A stretch of 8,143 nt of DNA from Pseudomonadota bacterium (GTDB lineage Bacteria; Desulfobacterota; Desulfarculia; Desulfarculales; JAHJDS01). The stretch is taken from contig JAHJDS010000292.1 of assembly GCA_018812395.1 (NCBI GenBank), positions 1 to 8,143 on the forward strand, given 5' to 3'. Shown piece by piece: positions 1 to 6,059 of the stretch (within the stretch, counting starts at the first letter, position 1; each line of letters opens with the position of its first letter). Below the pieces are notes generated by a model, which ran no database searches, was not told where the DNA came from, and was given only the letters and a program-made list of their open reading frames with translations. A program made the position numbers and the translations under genes.

Positions 1-2
1 GG

Positions 3-2000
3 ATTCGCCAGATCGTCCCCCCCCTGACCAACAAGCCCGAGCGGTGTCTGACCTGCCACTACGGCCTCGAGCAGATCAGCGACGCCCATCCCGTCGAGGC
101 CTTTGGCTGCGTCATCTGCCACGGCGGCAACCGGCTGGGCCTGACCCCGGAACGGGCTCACCAGGGTCTGCTCGGCGGGCGAAATCCGTCGGACTTCCGG
201 GTCATCAACCTGACCTGCGGCCGGACCGGCTGTCACAGAGGCCGCAAACACGCCTATCAGAACGTGGTCGATCGCTCGCGTCGCTCGCTGATGGCGACCA
301 TGGCCGGGGTGATCCTTGGCCTGCGCCTTTCCTGGGGGGCGCAACCGGACGCCCGGGCCAGATACGCCTCGGTGGGCGTGGCCGATCCGACCCCGGACGA
401 CCGGCGGCCGGCCCACACGTACGGTTTTTTAGCGACAATCCCTGTATATTCTGCAAGGGGGCTGCCACGACACAGGGGCCGATTGAGATTGGTTGACAAG
501 GGGGGGCGTCAACTGACCGTGTCCGGGCGAGTAGCCGACGACCAGTGGCGCAAGTTCTGCGCCCGGTGTCACCTGAACAACGAGCGGCGAACGGGCCCCT
601 CGGCCCACGCCGCCGGGTGCGCCGCCTGCCACGTCCTGCGGGCCAAAGACAACCGCTATCACGGCCATGACCCGATGATTGACCGCCGGACCCAGGGCCA
701 CGGCGCCATGCACCGCCTGACCACGGCCGTGCCCTCGACCCAGTGCCTGCGCTGCCACAACCGCTCGGGACGGATCGGGTTGGCCTACATGGGCCGGTTC
801 GACGCCGACGGCTACGGCACGCCTTTTCAGCGAGGCACCATGAACTTTCAGCGGCTCTCCGACGGGCGCTACTATCTGAACCTGGCCCCGGACGTCCATC
901 ACCAACAAGGGATGCACTGCATCGACTGCCACACCTCGGAAGACCTGATGGGCGACGGCCGCATCTACGGCCGGATGCGCCGGGCGGTCAAGATCAGGTG
1001 CCAGACCTGCCACGGCGGTTACCAGCTAAGGCCCCGGTTGGGCGTGGCAGAGGACAGAGAATTTCGCTGGAAGGTGTCGAGTCTGAAAAGTATGAAACTC
1101 GAGCCCGGGGACCGGCCCGTCCTCGATAACGGTGGCAAGCCCCTCAGCAACGTGTTCCAGCGGGGGAAAAAGATCGTCCTCGTCTCCAAGGTCACGGGCA
1201 AGGTCCACCCGGTGACGGTCATCACCGGTAAGCGCGGGCTGCACGCCATTCGCGGCCACGCCGAGGACAACCTCGAGTGCTTCGCTTGCCACGCCCGGTG
1301 GGCGGCCCAGTGCTACGGGTGCCACCCCGTCCGGCGGCAAGGACAAAAAATGCCGGACTCGATGACCGGCCGGCGTTACGACGGCCGGTGGTCAGAGGTG
1401 CGGGACTACTACCGCTTCCGCGACCCGCCCCTGGGGCGCAACGCCCGGGGCAAGGTCTCGCCGTTCATGCCCGGCTGCCAGGTGCTGTTCACCCACCTGG
1501 ACGCCCGGGGCCGGCCCATCAGGAGGCATCACCTGTTCCGAGGCCCGGTTTTTCGCAACGGCGCGGTCTCGACCCCGATCAACCCGCATACCACCAGTAC
1601 CAGCGTCCGCTCCTGCGCCGGGTGTCACCTCTCGCCCAAGGCCCTGGGGCTCGGCCAGGGTTTTTTGTCCTTGGGGAGAAGATGGTCCGAAAACAGGTTC
1701 TTGCCCCTGGTCGATCCGGGGAAGAGCGGCAACCCGCTGGGCTTCGCCTGGGAGAGTCTGGTTACGGCCACCGGCCGCACCCTGATGGGCACTACCCACC
1801 CCCGGGCCAGGCCCTTAAACGCGGCGGAGCTTAGGCGGATGCTGCGAGTAGGGTCATGCCTGCCATGCCATGATCGGTATGATGATCCCATTTATAAGAA
1901 TTGGCCGAAGAGCCTGGACCTGGCCGGCACGGAGAAACACCGGCAGCTGATCCAAAAGTCGTGGGGCCGGCGGCCTCTTGGTTTTCGAGGTCCGAGATGA
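3..2000 (+). CDS. Multihaem c-type cytochrome, 12 haem motifs visible (5' partial)
   Basis: The frame is open from the window edge to TGA at 1998-2000, giving 665 visible residues; the start and any signal peptide lie upstream. Eleven CXXCH motifs begin at 45, 108, 558, 618, 744, 918, 999, 1278, 1311, 1614 and 1857. One CX4CH motif (CGRTGCH) is at 216-236. Proteins with such motifs carry covalent haem c and work outside the cytoplasm in electron transfer. A haem-free stretch between motifs 3 and 4 contains SLMAT and WGAQP blocks. A second haem-poor stretch around 1030-1270 has a GDR/GG/VTGK pattern that may be a beta-rich domain. The block SCAGCH followed by KALGLG near 1611-1655 is typical of multihaem cytochromes from sulfate and metal reducers. 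The next gene encodes a paralogue. The last residues (from about RPLGFRGPR) are encoded inside a palindrome. The electron donor and acceptor cannot be inferred, and the exact named family is not recognised. Confidence 0.93.
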   Translation: MRQIVPPLTNKPERCLTCHYGLEQISDAHPVEAFGCVICHGGNRLGLTPERAHQGLLGGRNPSDFRVINLTCGRTGCHRGRKHAYQNVVDRSRRSLMATMAGVILGLRLSWGAQPDARARYASVGVADPTPDDRRPAHTYGFLATIPVYSARGLPRHRGRLRLVDKGGRQLTVSGRVADDQWRKFCARCHLNNERRTGPSAHAAGCAACHVLRAKDNRYHGHDPMIDRRTQGHGAMHRLTTAVPSTQCLRCHNRSGRIGLAYMGRFDADGYGTPFQRGTMNFQRLSDGRYYLNLAPDVHHQQGMHCIDCHTSEDLMGDGRIYGRMRRAVKIRCQTCHGGYQLRPRLGVAEDREFRWKVSSLKSMKLEPGDRPVLDNGGKPLSNVFQRGKKIVLVSKVTGKVHPVTVITGKRGLHAIRGHAEDNLECFACHARWAAQCYGCHPVRRQGQKMPDSMTGRRYDGRWSEVRDYYRFRDPPLGRNARGKVSPFMPGCQVLFTHLDARGRPIRRHHLFRGPVFRNGAVSTPINPHTTSTSVRSCAGCHLSPKALGLGQGFLSLGRRWSENRFLPLVDPGKSGNPLGFAWESLVTATGRTLMGTTHPRARPLNAAELRRMLRVGSCLPCHDRYDDPIYKNWPKSLDLAGTEKHRQLIQKSWGRRPLGFRGPR

Positions 2001-2086
2001 GGCCTTCGGCCTCACTTTTTTCCCCCGGGCTTTTTTGGAGAGCCCGGGAAAAAAGCCGAAGGTCTCGGACCTCGGAAATCAAGAGG
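1974..2086. repeat. 113-bp imperfect palindrome spanning the end of the first cytochrome gene
   Basis: The outer arms 1974-1997 and 2063-2086 match as reverse complements at 22 of 24 positions. A middle pair, 2003-2010 (CCTTCGGC) and 2055-2062 (GCCGAAGG), is perfect. An inner pair, 2015-2031 and 2041-2055, pairs through CCCGGGCT/AGCCCGGG and flanking T6/A6 runs, with two extra C on the left. The loop is about 2032-2040. Unpaired left-arm segments lie at 1998-2002 and 2011-2014. The stop codon of the upstream gene is inside the left arm. I see no target-site duplication and no second copy in the window. It could be a degenerate MITE- or REP-like element, or a transcript-processing or terminator structure. 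Confidence 0.85.
1998..2021 (+). terminator. Intrinsic terminator-like hairpin at the stop codon of the first cytochrome gene
   Basis: TGAGGCC-TTC-GGCCTCA (1998-2014) forms a perfect 7-bp GC-rich stem with a 3-nt loop. It is followed by one C and then six T (2016-2021), the classical Rho-independent layout. The TGA stop codon is the first three bases of the stem. The hairpin shares bases 2003-2010 with the larger palindrome, so the two folds cannot form together. It would reduce read-through from the first cytochrome gene into the second. Confidence 0.6.
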
Positions 2087-2116
2087 CTTAACCCAATTCG
2101 TCTTCAACGGGTTTGA

Positions 2117-4144
2117 ATGTCTTCCAGAGGCTGGAAAAGGCAATTGGCAGGTGGCGCGGTCCTGATCGGACTGGCCGGGGTGGTGGTCGCGGCATTGACA
2201 TTGGCCCAGTCAGTTCACTCCCGCGGCCAGGACGCCACCGGGTGCCGGAAATGTCACATCGGCTTCTCGTCCATGGGGCCGTACCACCGCTTCCCCTGTG
2301 AGCGCTGCCACAACGGCGATCCGGCGGCCAAGACCAAGCCGGCGGCCCACAAGGGGCTCCTCAGGCGACCGGCCGGCCTGAACGTGGCTCCTCAAAAATG
2401 CGGCCAATGCCACCCGGCCCAGGTCCGAAGCGTGCCCCGCAGCCTGATGGCCACCGCCGTTGGGATCATCGCCCCAACCCGGTTTCTGTGGGGGGCGCAA
2501 CCAGACCTGAATCCGATCTACGCCACCAAGGCCGTGGATGGCTTGAAGACGCTGCCTCTGGGTAAAAAACATTTGGTGGACGACCTGCTGCGGCGGCGGT
2601 GCCTGCGCTGTCATTTGCACACCACCGGCGCGAAGCGGCGGGGCGACTTCCGGGGACTGGGCTGCGCCGCCTGCCACGTGACTTACGGCGACGACGGCCG
2701 CTACCGCGGCCCGGACAAGGTCCTGAAAAACATGCCAGGCCCCGGCCTGCCCCGACGGCACCGGTTCACCACCGCCATTCCGACCCGGACCTGCCTCCAC
2801 TGCCACAACGGCCCCCGCATCGGGGCCGATTACGTCGGGCTCTTTCCCCGGGATTTTCATGCGGCGTATAGATTTTTGAAACCTGGGAGTCCGGGGAGTA
2901 ACAAACTACACGGCCAGGATTACCGACGTTTGACGTCCGACGTGCACCACGTTCGGGGCCTCCACTGCATCGATTGTCACCCGGCCGAGGAGCTGATGGG
3001 CCACGGTCGGCGGCATACCCGGGCCACGGATCAGGTCCGGGTGCGGTGCTTTGACTGCCACGGCCTCCCCGGACGTCCGCCCCGGACAATGACCATCGGC
3101 CCGCAACACCGGACGGCCCTTCGCCGGGCCGAGATCAACCCGAAGATCGGTCTGAAATCCGGCGACCGGGTGGTGGTCACCTCGGGCGGGCATCTGTTGA
3201 GTCATGTCAAGTTTTTCAGGGGGCAATACGTCCTGACCTCCCGGGTCACCGGCTCGCGCCACGTCATTCCTCAGATACAGGCCAGTCTGTCGCGGATAGT
3301 CAACCACCGCGTCCCCGGGCATTTGACCCGGATGACCTGCTCGGCCTGCCACGCCGCCTGGACCGCCCAGGACTTCGGGTTTCACCTCTTTCGGGAGGAT
3401 TACGCCAATTACCTGAACTGGGCGGCCACCCGGGACCAAGACGATCCACAGGTCCAGTCTATCCTGAGGCGAAACCTGGCCAGGCCCAAGGCCCGATGGA
3501 CGCCGCCCCGGGCCCGGGACTGGCTGACCGGCAAATCGTCGCCCGGGATCTGGTATCAGGGTTTCTCCTACCGCCGCTGGGAAGGCCGGATCCTGGGCGT
3601 GAACCGGCGCCATCAGATGTCGTGTCTCCGGCCCCAATATCAATACGTGGTCACCCGGGTGGACAAAAAACGCCGCGTCAGGCTCGATTCGCGAATCCCC
3701 CGGACCGCCGCCGGCCGCCGCGGCTGGGCCATGAACCCCTACACCCCGCACACCATCCGTCGGGCGACGGTCGGGTGCGACGCCTGCCATGGCAATCCCC
3801 GGGCCCTGGGCCTGGGCAATCGGCGGCTGCTGCGCTACCTGACGAAAAACTCGGGCAAAATCAGGCTGTCCGGCCCGCTGACCTTTCCGGCCAAAGACGG
3901 CCTGCCGGGCGCCCCGGAATATCCCCGGGTGGTCGATCTGAGGGGTCGGCCGCTTCAAGTGACCACCCGGCCAAGGGCCAGGTTCCTGAGCGCCGCGGAA
4001 TTGGGAGGCCTGCTCCGGTATAGCCTGGACTATCAGCGTTTTCGGCTGGAAGAGTTGCGGGGCGTCGAATGGCTTCAGTGGCTCAGGCCGAGGGCCGTCA
4101 AGACCGCGCCGGCGACCAGGAGCCCGCCAAAGACGGGCAGGTAG
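2117..4144 (+). CDS. Membrane-anchored decahaem c-type cytochrome, paralogue of the upstream cytochrome
   Basis: The protein has 675 residues. ATG at 2117 is directly preceded by an in-frame TGA (2114-2116), so no longer form is possible. The start puts a basic N-terminus and a hydrophobic segment (about residues 10-31) first, a signal anchor or signal peptide; I see no convincing Shine-Dalgarno. Ten CXXCH motifs begin at residues 43, 61, 95, 162, 183, 226, 284, 311, 408 and 554, predicting covalent haem c on the outer face of the membrane. Haem order and blocks such as SLMAT, WGAQP, LGCAACHV, HCIDCH with ELMG/DLMG, and ALGLG match the upstream protein. At residues 419-423 the sequence is DFGFH where the paralogue has CYGCH, and the paralogue's final CLPCH has no counterpart. 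Residues 413-553 carry no haem motif. Its last 23 codons overlap the opposite-strand gene. The family is not precisely identified; electron transfer is a safe general role. Confidence 0.93.
   Translation: MSSRGWKRQLAGGAVLIGLAGVVVAALTLAQSVHSRGQDATGCRKCHIGFSSMGPYHRFPCERCHNGDPAAKTKPAAHKGLLRRPAGLNVAPQKCGQCHPAQVRSVPRSLMATAVGIIAPTRFLWGAQPDLNPIYATKAVDGLKTLPLGKKHLVDDLLRRRCLRCHLHTTGAKRRGDFRGLGCAACHVTYGDDGRYRGPDKVLKNMPGPGLPRRHRFTTAIPTRTCLHCHNGPRIGADYVGLFPRDFHAAYRFLKPGSPGSNKLHGQDYRRLTSDVHHVRGLHCIDCHPAEELMGHGRRHTRATDQVRVRCFDCHGLPGRPPRTMTIGPQHRTALRRAEINPKIGLKSGDRVVVTSGGHLLSHVKFFRGQYVLTSRVTGSRHVIPQIQASLSRIVNHRVPGHLTRMTCSACHAAWTAQDFGFHLFREDYANYLNWAATRDQDDPQVQSILRRNLARPKARWTPPRARDWLTGKSSPGIWYQGFSYRRWEGRILGVNRRHQMSCLRPQYQYVVTRVDKKRRVRLDSRIPRTAAGRRGWAMNPYTPHTIRRATVGCDACHGNPRALGLGNRRLLRYLTKNSGKIRLSGPLTFPAKDGLPGAPEYPRVVDLRGRPLQVTTRPRARFLSAAELGGLLRYSLDYQRFRLEELRGVEWLQWLRPRAVKTAPATRSPPKTGR
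3371..3385 (+). other. Degenerate haem-binding site (DFGFH) in the second cytochrome
   Basis: Codons for D-F-G-F-H occupy the place of CYGCH (1311-1325) in the paralogue. The contexts are ACHARWAAQ-CYGCH upstream and ACHAAWTAQ-DFGFH here. Both cysteines are replaced while the central Gly and the haem-ligating His remain. Without the cysteines no haem c can be attached in the usual way. Confidence 0.85.
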
Positions 4145-4482
4145 ACGTACCGGGGGACGAACCGGGCCAGCCAGGGCAGGGCCGCGACGAACAGCAGGGC
4201 CACGGCCGGGATCACCAGCCCGCCCAGCCAGGCCGGGACAAAGCGCATCAAATACTGGACGCCGGCGAAGAGCCAGGGGGCCTCGATCCGGTCCGGGCCG
4301 CCGGCCGCGTCCGGTGGCGGGCCCAAGGCGGCCGGCAGGATCAGGGCCGCCACCAGTAAGGCCACGGACAACGCCCCGAGGCAGATCAGTTCCTTGGCCA
4401 CCAATTCCCCGCGTTCCGTGCGTTCGTCGGGCGCGCCCGGGGGGGGTTGACCGTTCCGACTGACCTTTTCTTCGGGTTCCAC
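4075..4482 (-). CDS. Small three-helix cytochrome b C-terminal (PetD/subunit IV-like) membrane protein
   Basis: GTG at 4482-4480 is chosen because GGGAG lies 5 nt upstream of it; a TTG three bases earlier would be only 2 nt from that site. The protein has 135 residues: a charged cytoplasmic-type N-terminus, then three hydrophobic helices at about residues 31-55, 78-105 and 110-132. The segment before helix 2 (PDRI-EAPWLF-AGVQYLMR) resembles the region of cytochrome b/PetD that carries the quinol-site PEWY motif. Here Glu and Tyr are absent and only W and F are kept. Three helices fit subunit IV helices E-G. No haem b-binding N-terminal half is in the window. The gene follows the 385-residue gene by 32 bp and is probably co-transcribed with it. 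Its 3' end overlaps the second cytochrome gene by 70 bp. The likely role is as a quinone-pool subunit feeding or accepting electrons, which is inference from similarity. Confidence 0.72.
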   Translation of the reverse strand: MEPEEKVSRNGQPPPGAPDERTERGELVAKELICLGALSVALLVAALILPAALGPPPDAAGGPDRIEAPWLFAGVQYLMRFVPAWLGGLVIPAVALLFVAALPWLARFVPRYVYLPVFGGLLVAGAVLTALGLSH

Positions 4483-4514
4483 CAAATCTCCCGGGAGTGA
4501 TGAAGGCGGTTGCC

Positions 4515-5672
4515 CTAACCTGGGTATCTCAAGGCGAACAAGACCCCCGCCCCGGCGGGCCAGGCGTCGGGCCAGTCGGCCGGGTCGGGCAGATCGTCCG
4601 GCGGCCGGCCCACGGCGGTCAGGAAAACGTCCCGCACGCCCAGGCCGGGGAAGACAAAGGCGTCCAGATGGACCAGGGCCATGGGCGCCGGCCCGGGCCA
4701 GAGCGGCCGGCCGGCCGAAACCAGCCCCTCGGCCGGTTCGGCCGCCCGGGCCGTGCCCTCTGATTGGAGTTCGATGGACCAGCGCTCCGCGGCCGCCCGG
4801 GCCATCAACTCTTCGAGGCCTTGGGCCAGGGTGGCCCGGGGCGCGGTGGTGTCCGTCAGAAACCGACTCAATCCGGCTTGGTCCAATCCGGACAGGTCGG
4901 GAATGTCGACCGTGAACCAGCGTTTGGGCCGGGGTCCCAGGCCGGGGGGCATGACCACCTCGAAGGGCGAGGTGAACAGGACCTCGATCACCCGGGAGGC
5001 GAGAAGATCGGCCAGGCCGGGGACGTCGGTCACAAACGGCGCCCGCCAGTCACCCGCCTCGTCCCACAGCCGCCGCCAGGCGGCCAGCCACAACACGGCC
5101 AGGCCCTCGGACGGGGTGAACCTGGTGGGGCCGGGGACGGCGGCCGCCGGTCCGGGGGACTCGGCCAGGCCGGTCTCGCCCAGGGCGGCCTCGAGCATGT
5201 CCCGACCCCGGGCCTCGGCCCCGGCCAGGCCGGCCTGAACCTCGGTCCAGTCCCGCTCCAGTTCGGCGGCCAGGTAGAGCACCGCCCCGGGATCGGTCAG
5301 CTCCGGGGGGACGATCGGTCCGCTCGGCGTGGCGCGCACCGGGCTTTTCGGGTAATCCTTGAGATCGGCCAGGATCGAGCGGGTCGTCTCCCGTTCGGGC
5401 TGGGGCGGGGCCGGGTGTTTAACCGTCTCGAGGTCGCCGCGCTCGATCAGGCCGGCCACCCAGGCCTTGGCGGCGGCCAGGCGGCGCTGGAAGTCAGGTC
5501 CCGGCTCGTCGGTCCAGGGCACGGTCTGAATCAAGCCGTCCTCGGCCGCCGCCGCGGTGGCCTCGTCAGGCCAAAGACCCGTGAACACCCGGGGCGGCCC
5601 GAACGGGAACTGCAGCCCCGCGGCCCTGGCCGTTGACACGTAAACGCCTGGAAAGTATACCGCCCCCGTCAT
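4515..5672 (-). CDS. Conserved hypothetical protein, 385 residues
   Basis: ATG at 5672 is preceded by a purine-rich AGGGGAAG about 5 nt upstream. I do not recognise a named family. The N-terminus (MTGAVYFPGVYVSTA) has no signal peptide, and no membrane helix is evident, so a cytoplasmic location is likely. The start resembles, from memory only, uncharacterised Desulfobacterota proteins that begin with a YFP motif. The sequence alternates amphipathic helical stretches rich in Ala, Leu, Glu and Arg (about residues 60-80 and 130-170) with Pro-rich linkers (about 85-125). Residues around 185-215 contain a Trp-rich helix (AVLWLAAWRRLW). A large opposite-strand open frame at 4764-5636 is Gly/Pro/Arg-rich and is judged a GC-rich shadow. 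The small cytochrome b-like gene lies downstream on the same strand, and the 79-residue gene diverges from its 5' end. Function is unknown. Confidence 0.75.
   Translation of the reverse strand: MTGAVYFPGVYVSTARAAGLQFPFGPPRVFTGLWPDEATAAAAEDGLIQTVPWTDEPGPDFQRRLAAAKAWVAGLIERGDLETVKHPAPPQPERETTRSILADLKDYPKSPVRATPSGPIVPPELTDPGAVLYLAAELERDWTEVQAGLAGAEARGRDMLEAALGETGLAESPGPAAAVPGPTRFTPSEGLAVLWLAAWRRLWDEAGDWRAPFVTDVPGLADLLASRVIEVLFTSPFEVVMPPGLGPRPKRWFTVDIPDLSGLDQAGLSRFLTDTTAPRATLAQGLEELMARAAAERWSIELQSEGTARAAEPAEGLVSAGRPLWPGPAPMALVHLDAFVFPGLGVRDVFLTAVGRPPDDLPDPADWPDAWPAGAGVLFALRYPG
5633..5661 (+). promoter_or_regulatory. Sigma70-type promoter for the 5716-7599 gene group
   Basis: A perfect -35 TTGACA (5633-5638) is followed after 17 nt by TATACC (5656-5661), which keeps the TATA of the -10 consensus. 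Transcription would begin near 5668, about 48 nt before the GTG at 5716. The whole element lies inside the 5' coding end of the divergent 385-residue gene. Confidence 0.55.
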
Positions 5673-5696
5673 CCGTCTTCCCCTTGCTCCTGAGGT

Positions 5697-5724
5697 ATGT
5701 TAGGCTGGAGCCGTCGTGGACCAA
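5697..5724 (-). promoter_or_regulatory. Weak candidate promoter for the divergent 385-residue gene
   Basis: Read on the minus strand, TTGGTC (5724-5719), 16 nt and TAACAT (5702-5697) give three of six and four of six consensus matches. A start near 5690 would leave a short leader before ATG at 5672. If real, it faces the plus-strand promoter across the 43-bp gap. The matches are weak and could be chance. Confidence 0.25.
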
Positions 5725-5955
5725 CGCATCTTTGACCAAAAACTGTCCGTGGAGGCCACCTCGGCCTACATCGTCCTGGACACCTTGAGCGGCGGCCAAG
5801 ACGCGCCGACCCTCGATCAGGCGGACAATATCTGGACCGGTTCGCCGGAGTCGCTGCGCCGGGCGCTGCGGGAACTCGAGCGCCGCCGGATCATCGACCT
5901 GCCCGAGGGCCCGAGCGGCCCGGTCAAGCTCCAGCCGCCCGATAAATGGGCGTAA
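5716..5955 (+). CDS. Small conserved hypothetical protein upstream of pcm
   Basis: GTG at 5716 has GGAG (5707-5710) 5 nt upstream, a good ribosome site. The 79-residue product has no signal peptide or membrane helix. Its N-terminal half (IFDQKLSVEATSAYIVLDTL) and the following helices, ending in a SPESLRRALRELERRRII segment, look like a compact helical or winged-helix-like fold. This is suggested only by the pattern of an acidic/hydrophobic helix pair followed by a basic helix and a short C-terminal strand region. No DNA-binding function can be claimed. I recall similar small proteins in Desulfobacterota but know no assigned function. It precedes pcm on the same strand (104 nt to the preferred pcm start) and probably shares its transcript, driven by the promoter at 5633-5661. 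Confidence 0.78.
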   Translation: MDQRIFDQKLSVEATSAYIVLDTLSGGQDAPTLDQADNIWTGSPESLRRALRELERRRIIDLPEGPSGPVKLQPPDKWA

Positions 5956-6059
5956 ACCGGAAGTACATTTTACAAGACGCCGCCAGGGGTGTCAAAAGGA
6001 CAGCCTTGACCGCCGGACGACTTTGGCCCAAATTGCGGCCACAAAAAACGGAAATCAGC

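Noticed and set aside
443..457. CIFCK, resembling the CXXCK haem motif of NrfA, in another plus-strand frame within the first cytochrome.
   Set aside because: Flanking haem motifs on both sides are in a different, uninterrupted frame. The CIFCK frame stops at 494-496 and would need two compensating shifts. The paralogue has no haem here.
493..498. TTGACA inside the first cytochrome gene.
   Set aside because: No -10-like hexamer lies at 16-18 nt; the region downstream is G/C-rich coding sequence.
2195..2200. TTGACA inside the signal-anchor codons of the second cytochrome.
   Set aside because: There is no matching -10 element, and it lies downstream of the start codon.
2906..3958. Minus-strand open frame of 350 codons opposite the second cytochrome.
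   Set aside because: The opposite strand encodes clear haem motifs; this frame is Pro/Gly-rich with no domain signal.
4764..5636. Long plus-strand open frame of 290 codons opposite the 385-residue gene.
   Set aside because: The translation is Gly/Pro/Arg/Gln-rich with no recognisable fold and no ribosome site; it is the expected shadow of a GC-rich gene.
6006..6034. TTGACC-N17-CAAATT before pcm as a promoter.
   Set aside because: The -10 matches only three of six bases; the upstream promoter at 5633-5661 is a better explanation.
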